NCBI GenBank assembly: GCA_037954235.1 | Contig: JBBMOA010000013.1 | Span: forward strand, 7,210,001-7,274,000 | Length of the DNA: 64,000 bases | Reading direction: 5' to 3' | From: Aulostomus chinensis | Lineage: Eukaryota; Chordata; Actinopteri; Syngnathiformes; Aulostomidae | Shown: positions 23,972-34,163 of the stretch, in pieces | Numbering within the stretch: position 1 is the stretch's first letter | How the letters are laid out: every line of letters starts with the position of its first letter | Made by a program: the position numbers and the translations under genes | Notes under the pieces: model-generated | The model's database searches: none | What the model was told of the DNA's origin: nothing | The model's input: the letters and a program-made list of their open reading frames with translations, nothing else

Positions 23972-25751
23972 TCTTGTACCCATACTCACACTGCCCATTC
24001 CAGCTTCTCGTTCTTGATTGAGTTATACAAGACCTGTGTGGGTGAAGCAGTGACACACACATGGTGAAGAAGATCTTGTATTCTAGCTGTTTCATATGGT
24101 TACTGGTGTCACAGCAGCTGTACCTTCAGCAGCTCTTTGGGGAAGTCTTTGCCATTGTTGAGGCCGTCCAGATTACTGATAAACTGCTGGCAGGACATCT
24201 TCTTCCCAATGTTCTGAAGAGGGAGAACAAAGCAGGACGCAAACACAGGGAGATGTCACCTAGACTTTCTAGAATGTCTGGCAGGTCATCTATTTTGTTA
24301 AAATAAACCTGCCAAGTGGTACATGCACTGGTGTGGTGTCGCTTGTGAAAGCAGTATTTGCATCATACAGGCCACCACTCTGAAGTGGTCTAGTCTGACC
24401 ATTTGCAGGAGGGGACAGAGGGTTGCCTGGACACCACGTTTGTTTAGATGTAAACAAACGTGGAGAGATGTAAACTCCTCCTCTGCTCCTGTGCACAAAC
24501 CTTCTGCCTATGAAACCAAACAGGATTAAATGCTAAATGGGTCAAATATGTCAATGTTCCTGGAACTGGGACTCCATCTGTGTAGGTTCCTTTCTGCTCT
24601 CTCCAGCTGAATGCAGTAGTGTAAAAGCCCACTAGGTGGCAACGATATGCTGCAGGAGTTCTGCATTCCATCAGTACCATCTATGGCCATTTAACCTCGG
24701 ACGAGGGACCAAAACTGGTGAAGCCCACTTTCCTCATTGCAGGGCACGTTTACATTGGAGTATACACACAAACACTCCAGATAAGAGGTAGCACAGGTCA
24801 CCATAAGTTTTGTTTTCCATTTCCTGCTCATTTCTGTGCTCATCACAGAATTAACCATCTCCTCACTTCCATGCTTCATATTTAAAAGAAGGAAAAGGAA
24901 GCAACACCACAAAGAAAAGGAAAATTGTTGAAATCAATATTGAATCCTACTTGAAGCAGAATTCTTCTCTTAAGTAGATGATAGTTAAGCAATAGGACAT
25001 TCCTGTGAATGATTTCAACCATGTTGTTAGCTGAGTACTGGAGGGGTACTCACCACCTGCAGGGCATAGAGAGGCCAGGACACCAGGGGTCAGAAGGGGG
25101 AAGAAGGGGTGAGAAGAGAGAATGGATGTTAGTTAAGGAGGTGAATCTGACTAACAGGGTTGAGCTGGGGAACAAGAGCAGGAGAACAAGTGTAGAACCT
25201 TGATGCGGTTTATCAGGGAACAGATGAGACCACGAAAGGAGAGGAGAGACAGAAGGAGGTCAGAAAGTAGGCCGAGCACAGGCAACTGAGGAGTGAAAGA
25301 GAGAGAGACAGACAGACAGAGAGATGGAGGGAGAGACAGAGAGGGAGGGAGAGATAGAGAGGGAGGTAGAGACAGAGAGAGGTAGAAAGGTAGGGAGAGA
25401 GGGAGGGAGAGATAGAGAGAGGGAGGTAGAGAGATGGAGGGAGAGATTAAGGAAGGTAGAGTGATGGAGGGAGAGAAAAAGACAGGGATGGTGGGAGGGA
25501 GAAGCAGAAAGAGAGGGAGGTAGAGAGGGAGGGAGAGAGGAGGCAGGGGACAAAGATTCAACAAGCATCCAGACGTTCCAGCTGAGGTGCGTGTTAATAG
25601 TACTCTCATGGTAACATGGAACATAGGGGGGGCGAGGACACAGTACATACGTGACCATGCAGATCTGTGTTGAGCAGCATCAGGGCGCAGGTTAACGTGT
25701 GGGCACCATCTGCAGAACACACAAGGCAGAGGTCACATTAATGTCATATTC

Positions 25752-25805
<54 letters not shown>

Positions 25806-28800
25806 CAAAGAAACACAATTTTTTCAAAGTCCAAATGATCTGAGTTGAAAACTGAGATTATTGAGTCGTCTACAGATCCTGGTGAACCACTCCCACTATG
25901 GCCACCATTTTCTATATTCTACATTATAAATTCTGGTGGCTGTGGGACCTGAGTGGAGGTGAGTGGAGGTGGAGGTGAGTAGACCTGAGTGGAGGTGAGT
26001 GGAGGTGGAGGTGAGAAGACCTGAGCGGACCTGAGTAGAGGTGAGTAGACCTGAGTGGATGTGAGTAGACCTGAGTGGAGGTGAGTAGACCTGAGTAGAG
26101 GTTAGTAGACCTGAGTGGAGGTGAGTGGAAGTGAGTGGAGGTGAGTGGAGGTGAGTGGAGATGGAGGTGAGTAGACCTGAGTAGACCTGAGTGGAGGTGA
26201 GTCTACCTGAGTGGAGGTGGAGGTAAGTGGAGGTGGAGGTGTGTAGACCTGATTGGAGGTGAGTGGAGGTGGCGGTGAGTAGACCTGAGTGGAGGTGAGT
26301 GGACCTGAGTAGAGGTGAGTGGAGGTGGAGTTGAGTTGACCTGAGTGGATGTGAGTAGACCTGAGTGGAGGTGAGTGGAGGTATGTGGAGGTGGAGGTGA
26401 GTGGACCTGAGTGGATGTGAGTGGAAGTGTGGAGGTGGAGGTGAGTGGAGGTGAGTGGAGGTGGAGGTGAGTAGACCTGCGTGGAGGTGAGTAGAACTGA
26501 GTAGACCTGAGTGGAGGTGAGTGGAGGTGGAGGTGAGTTGACCTGAGTGGAGGTGAGTGGAGGTATGTGGAGGTGGAGGTGAGTGGACCTGAGTGGAGGT
26601 GAGTGGAGGTGAGTGGAGGTGGAGGTGAGTAGACCTGAGTAAACCTGAGTGGAGTTGAGTGGAGGTGGAGGTGAGTAGACCTGAGTGGAGGTGAGTAGAC
26701 CTGAGTAGACCTGAGTGGAGGTGAGTGGAGGTGGAGGTGAGTAGACCTGAGTAGAGGTGAGTGGAGGTGGAGGTGAGTAGACCTGAGTGGATGTGAGTAG
26801 ACTTGAGTAGACCTGAGTGGAGGTGAGTGGAGGAGGAGGTGAGTAGACCTGAGTGGAGGTGAGTAGACCTGAGTAGACCTGAGTGGAGGTGAGTGGAGGT
26901 GGAGGTGAGTAGACCTGAGTGGAGGTGAGTAGACCTGAGTGGAGGTGTGTGGAGGTGGAGGTGAGTAGATCTGAGTGGATGTGAGCAGACCTGAGTAGAG
27001 GTGAATGGAGGTGAGTGGAGGTGGAGGTGAGTAGACCTGAGTGGAGGTGATCAGAGGTGGAGCTGAGTGGTGATGGAGGTGGACTTCACTGGCTCTTGGG
27101 CGGCCTCTGCTGCAGTGCAGTGTGACTCCACCATCATGGTAGACAGGAGTACAGTGGGGTAAAAGTATCCAGTCGGCCACCAACTGTTGAAGTTCTCACA
27201 CTAAAAAGATGGGAGGTAGCAGTAGTCTGTAGTAGTAGTAGTCTGTAGTAGTAGTAGTAGTCTGTAGCCTGTAGTTCTCATTGTAGGAACACTTCAACTA
27301 GGAGAGACAGAATGGGGGGGGGGGGATTCCTGGTTAAAATAAGTATCTGGTCTCCCACAAACAATCCTCTGTCTTCCACTCGTTACCTGTATTAATGGCA
27401 CCTGTTAGAACTCGTTATCAGTATAAAAGACACCTGTCCACAACCTCCAACAGTCCCACTCCAAACTCCACTATGACCAAGACCAAAGAGTTGTCAAAGG
27501 ACACAGAAACCAACTTGTAGACCTGCACCGGGCTGGGAAGCCTGAATCAGCAGCAGGTCAGCAGCTTGGTGTGAAGAAACCAACGGTGGGAGCAATTATT
27601 GGAACATGGAGGCCATACAAGACCACTGATGACCTCCCTCCATCTGGGGCTCCACGCAAGATCTCACCCCGCGGGGTCAAAATGATCACAAGAACGGGGA
27701 GCAGAAATCCCAGAACCACATGGGGGACCTAGTGAAGGACCTGCAGAGAGCTGGGACCAAAGAAACCAAGGCTACCCTCAGTAACACACGACACCGCCAG
27801 GGACTCAAACCCTGCAGGGCCTGACAACCCCTGCTGAAGCCAGTACAGGTCCAGGCCCGTCTGAAGTTTACTAGAGAGCATCTGGAGGATCCAGAAGAGG
27901 ACTGGGAGAAGGTCATGTGGTGTCAGATGAAACCTAAAAAGAACTTTCTGGTAAAAACTCAACTTGTCGTGTTTGGAGGAGAGAGAATGCTGAGTTGCAT
28001 CCAGAGAACACCACAGCTACTGTGGAGCATGAAGGGGGGGGGGGGGGGTGACCAAGACGACTGATCCGTGTAAAGGACAGAATGAATGGGGCCATGGATC
28101 CTGAGATTTGAGTGAAACCTCCTTCCATCAGCAAGGCAGTGGAGATGAAACGTGGCTGGTTCTTCCAGCATGACGATGATCCCAAACACACCGCCTGGCA
28201 ACAAAGGAGTGGCTTCCAAAGAAGCACTTAGAGGTCCAGGAGTGGCCCAGCCAGTCTCCAGATCTCAACCCCATAGAAAATCTTTGGAAGAGGTGAAAGT
28301 CCGTGTTGCCCAACGACAGCCCCACAACATCCCTGCTCTAGAGGAGATCTGCATGGAGGAACGGGCCAAAACACAGGGGGTGAAGACTTGGAGAAAATGT
28401 CTGACCTCCGTCATTGCCAACGAAGGGGACATAAAGTACTGAGATGAACTTTGTTATTGACCAAATACTTAATTTCCACCATAATATGTAAAATTATTCT
28501 TTAAAAATCCTACAGTGTGGTTTCCTGGATTCCCCCCCCCCATTCTGTCTCTCCTAGTTGAGGTGTTCCGATGATGGAAGTTACAGGCCTCCCATCTTTT
28601 TAAGAGGCAGAACTTGAACAGTTGGTGGCCGACGGAACACTTTTTTGCCCCACTGTTAATACTTAAGGCGGCATGGCTCAGGGGTAGAGTGGCCGTCTAG
28701 CAACCGAAGGGTCGCTGGTTCGATCCTCGACCCCGGTGACCATGTCGAAGTGTCCTTGAGCAAGATACTGAACCCATAATTGCTCCTGATGAGTAGGTTG

Positions 28801-31800
28801 GCGCCTTGCATGGCAGCTCCACCATCAGTGTGTGTGTGAACGGGTGAATGAGATGATACTATAAAGCGCTTTGAGTGCCGCTAAGGTAGAAAAGCGCTCA
28901 ATAAAATTGAGTCCATTTACCATTTTACCATTTAACAACACTGGGAGTACTTTTACTACTTAACTTAATTATAGAAATTATGAAATAATAGAGGGCAGCA
29001 GGGTGGCGCAGTGGTCCTCACTGTGGCCCCCCAGCAAGAAGGTTGTGGGTGGAGCCCCGGCTGCAGCACGGGGTCTTTCTGTGTGAGTCTCCATGTTCTC
29101 CCTGTTCCTGCTGGGTTCTCTCTGGTACTCCAGCTTCCTCCACAGTCCAAAGACATCAAGAGGGGACCAGGTTAATCCAGACTCTAAATTGACCGTAGGC
29201 GTGGCTGGGAGAGCCAATGGTTGTCTGTCTGTCTCTATGTGTTGGCCCTGCCATGGACTGGTGACCTGTCCAGGGTGAAGGCTGCTGGGATAGGCTCCAC
29301 CCCCACCACCCTCAACAGGAGAAGAGGGAGAACATGGAGGGATGGATGGATGGATGGATGGATAGATGGGTGGATGGATGGATGGATGGATGGATGGAGG
29401 GATAGATGGGTGGGTGGATGGATGGATGGATGGACTGATACATGGATTGATGGAGTGATAGATGGAGGCATGGATGGATGGACTGACAGATGGATTGATG
29501 GATGGATGGATTGATAGATAGATAGATGGACTGATAGATGCATGGATGGATGGAGTGATAGATGGATGGATGGATGGACTGCTAGATGGATTGATAGATG
29601 GATTGACTGATAGATGGACTGATAGATAGATGGACTGCTAGATGGATTGATAGATGGATAGACTGATAGATGGATTGATGGATGATGCATGGATGGATGG
29701 AGTGATAAACGGATGGACTGATGGATGGGTGGATGGATGGATGGAGTGATAAACGGATGGACTGATGGATGGATAGATGGATGGACTGATAGATGGATGG
29801 ATGGACTGATAGATGGACTGATAGATGGATGGACAGATAGATGGATGCATGGATGGATGGACTGATAGATGGATTGATGGATGGATGCATGGATGGATGA
29901 ACTGATAGATGGATTGATAGATGGATGAATGAACTGATAGATGGATGCATGGATGGATGGATTGACTGATAGATGGACGCATGGATGGATGGATGGATGG
30001 ATTGACTGATAGATGGACGCATGGATGGATGGATGGACTGATAGATGCATGGACGGATGGACTGATAGATGGATGCATGGACGGATGGACTGATAGATGG
30101 ATGAATGAACTGATAGATGGATGCATGGATGGATGGATGAACTGATTGATGGATTGATAGATGGATGAATGAACTGATAGATGGATGCATGGATGGATGG
30201 ATTGACTGATAGATGGACGCATGGATGGATGGATGGACTGATAGATGGATGGACTGATAGATGGATGCATGGACGGATGGACTGATAGATGGATGAATGA
30301 ACTGATAGATGGATGCATGGATGGATGGATTGACTGATAGATGGACGCATGGATGGAGGGATGGACTGATAGATGGATGCATGGATGATGGACAGATGGA
30401 TTGATAGATGGGTGGGTGGATGGATGGATGGGTGGGTGGATGGATGGATGGATGGACTGATAGATGGATTGATAGATGGGTGGGTGGATGGATGGATGGA
30501 TAGGTAGGTGGATGGATGGACTGATACATGGATGCATGTATGGATGGACTGATAGATGGATTGATGCATGGATGGACTGATCGATGGACTGATAGATGGA
30601 TGGACTTATAGATGGATTGATGGATGGATGGACTGATAGATGGATTGATGGATGGATGCGTGGATGGATGGACTGATACATGGATTGATGCATGGATGGA
30701 CTGATAGATGGATGGACTGATAGATGGACTGATGGATGGATGGAGTGATAAATGGATGCATGTATGGATGGAGTGATAGATGGATGGACTGATAGATGGC
30801 CTGATAGATGGATGGACTGATGCATGGATGGACTGATAGATGGACTGATAGATGGATGGACTGATAGATGGATGCATGGATGGATGGACTGATAGATGGA
30901 CTGATAGATGGATGGACTGATAGATGGATGCATGGACGGATGGACTGATAGATGGATGCATGGACGGATGGACTGATAGATGGATGAATGAACTGATAGA
31001 TGGATGCATGGATGGATGGATGAACTGATAGATGGATTGATAGATGGATGAATGAACTGATAGATGGATGCATGGATGGATGGATTGACTGATAGATGGA
31101 CGCATGGATGGATGGATGGACTGATAGATGGATGGACTGATAGATGGATGCATGGACGGATGGACTGATAGATGGATGAATGAACTGATAGATGGATGCA
31201 TGGATGGATGGATTGACTGATAGATGGACGCATGGATGGAGGGATGGACTGATAGATGGATGCATGGATGATGGACAGATGGATTGATAGATGGGTGGGT
31301 GGATGGATGGATGGGTGGATGGATGGATGGATGGACTGATAGATGGATTGATAGATGGGTGGGTGGATGGATGGATGGATAGGTAGGTGGATGGATGGAC
31401 TGATACATGGATGCATGTATGGATGGACTGATAGATGGATTGATGCATGGATGGACTGATCGATGGACTGATAGATGGATGGACTTATAGATGGATGCAT
31501 GGATGGATGGACTGATAGATGGATTGATGGATGGATGCGTGGATGGATGGACTGATACATGGATTGATGCATGGATGGACTGATAGATGGATGGACTGAT
31601 AGATGGACTGATGGATGGATGGAGTGATAAATGGATGCATGTATGGATGGAGTGATAGATGGATGGACTGATAGATGGCCTGATAGATGGATGGACTGAT
31701 GCATGGATGGACTGATAGATGGACTGATAGATGGATGGACTGATAGATGGATGCATGGATGGATGGACTGATAGATGGACTGATAGATGGATGGACTGAT

Positions 31801-33617
31801 AGATGGACTGATAGATGGATGGACTGATAGATGGATTGATGGATGGATGCATGGATGGATGGAGTGATAAACGGATGGACTGATAGATGGATTGATAGAT
31901 ACATGGACTGATAGATGGATGGACTGATAGATGGACTGATAAATGGATGCATGGATGGATGGACTGACTGATAGATGGATGCATGGATGGATGGATTGAC
32001 TGATAGATGGATGCATGGATGGACTGATGGATGGATAGATGGGTGGGTGGATGAATGGATGATGGATGGTCTGATAGATGGATTGATAGATGGATGGACT
32101 GATAGATGGACTGATAGATGGATGGACTGATACATGGATTGATAGATGGATGGACTGATAGATGGATTGATCGATGGATGGTCTGATAGATGGATTGATA
32201 GATGGATGGATTGATAGATGGACTGAGATGGATGGACTGACAGATGGATGGACTGATAGATGGATTGATGGATGGTTTGTTTGAGACAAGCAAAGCTACA
32301 TTCGTGACCTGTCTGATGGTGAACGTTTCTCTGTCTCTGTGTGGCCCAAGCACACCTGCTCCCCCTAATGGTGTAGTCCACACCCCTCTCCCATCATTAC
32401 CAGGTCTCCCTACCAGTGTAGACTTCACCCCCCTCCCATTACACCTGCATGTCTCTATAGTGGGAACCAGGACCTCCTTGGTCTTTGGGTTGAGGGTAGT
32501 CCCCATCCCTTGTCATGACTGTCTGGTTAATTAACAGCAGAAATGAGAACACACGAAGAGATGACGTGTTTCATGCATTGTTGCTCATTACCATGTTGAG
32601 CAGCATCATCGTCATGGCTCTGACCTTCTGAGGAGGGTGTCTGGGGATTGCAGTGGCAGAAGCGTCTGGAGAAATGCACCAGGACCCTCTCTCTCTCCTG
32701 GGTCTCCCCCATCAGTGGAAAGGCTTTTAAAAAGTTCCTGTCATACGTAAGTGACACCAAAAGGTCAAGTGGAGGTCAAATACGTGCGCATTCATCAGTG
32801 CTGGCAGCAAACGACGTCGTGGAGGAATTCAACTTAGCTGGCAAAACGATTTGTGTGAATCACTGACTGGATCCTTTCATACTTTTCAAAGGAAGCAAAT
32901 TCATCAATTATTCTGTTAATCACCTTGCCTACTAACAGAAAATCTAATTTTCCATTTCAGTCACAGTTTGAGTCTGTTTTCAAACAACCAAGAGGAGTAT
33001 CCACTAATCTACCTTCAAATGTGGGGAAAATGCAATTTTATTAAAAAAAAATTTCGTGAAAATAAATTATTTGGAGTATTTTGGGGGTTTTGGTCAACTG
33101 ATGTCACGGCCGTGGAAGCAACTGGTTATTCATCAACATGTCTTGAGTTAAATCTGTTTGTCACTGTTTCAAAACCAAGCTGAGGAAGCAGCTGGTTGAA
33201 TGTTGGCTTGTGGTCACATGAGACAGTAACCCTTTATTAACGCGCTGATTTGGATTGTGATGAAAGTTTAACTTGAATGAATGAAGTCCAAAGACTACAT
33301 GTAAGTAACTTCACAAAGATAATTGTTGACATCAACTGCTTGAAGCGCACTTGTCATCTTTTAGCAGAATACGTGGGGCTGATGGTGACACTTGGAGACA
33401 GCTACATGTCAGCTACGTGCCAGCTACATGTCAGCTACGTGCCAGCTACATGTCAGCTACGTGCCAGCTACATGTCAGCTACGTGCCAGCTACATGTCAG
33501 CTACGTGCCAGCTACATGTCAGCAATGTGTCAGTGATGAGCTGTGCAACTGTCAGCTACAACAGCTAAAGCTCCTCAACCCAACAGCTTGATTAGCACAA
33601 AGCTAATGCCTGGTGAA

Positions 33618-33653
<36 letters not shown>

Positions 33654-33771
33654 ATACACAAATACGTAAAAGTCACATTCACACAGACTCACAATCACGA
33701 TCTCTCTCACTCACAAACTCACAAAAACGGACAGACACAGTCCAAGGACACACAATCTGTCACACGAACAG

Positions 33772-33841
<70 letters not shown>

Positions 33842-34124
33842 CCAGCAGCATACCTCAGGGCCCGGTCCAATGAGAGGCCAGAGAAATCAAAGAAGCTCAG
33901 ATACTCTGATGCCACCAGCTGGCTGAAGTCATTACTGCAGACACACAGAGCAGGGATTAATAAATGAGTTCCCCCTCAGTGTAGTACTGGTATAAAGGAG
34001 TACCCCCTCAGAGTAGTGCTGATATAAAGGAGTACCCCCTCAGAGTAGTGCTGATATAAAGGAGTACCCCCTCAGAGTAGTACTGATATAAAGGAGTACA
34101 CCCTCAGTTGTTTGAGTGAGTGAG

Positions 34125-34163
<39 letters not shown>

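Noticed and set aside
23772..24095. Poly-Gln, poly-Ala and poly-Cys frames at the CAG repeat
   Set aside because: The repeat lies between two well-supported psd2 exons and inside an intron with GT-AG ends. Read-through from the upstream exon meets a stop at the donor (GCA GTG TGA).
26203..27183. 326-aa Pro/Ser/His/Leu-rich minus frame
   Set aside because: Read-through of the GGTGAGT minisatellite inside a psd2 intron.
28667..28740. Possible tRNA gene
   Set aside because: A and B boxes are present, but the sequence continues into a typical SINE body and tail, and a clean cloverleaf is not evident.
29235..32506. 974-aa and 883-aa minus-strand frames
   Set aside because: Stop-free tetranucleotide repeat in several frames at once. 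Only repeat peptides, no domain.
33399..33530. Possible CRISPR-like array (22-bp repeats)
   Set aside because: There are no spacers, units are directly adjacent, and the context is a vertebrate intron. It is a minisatellite.
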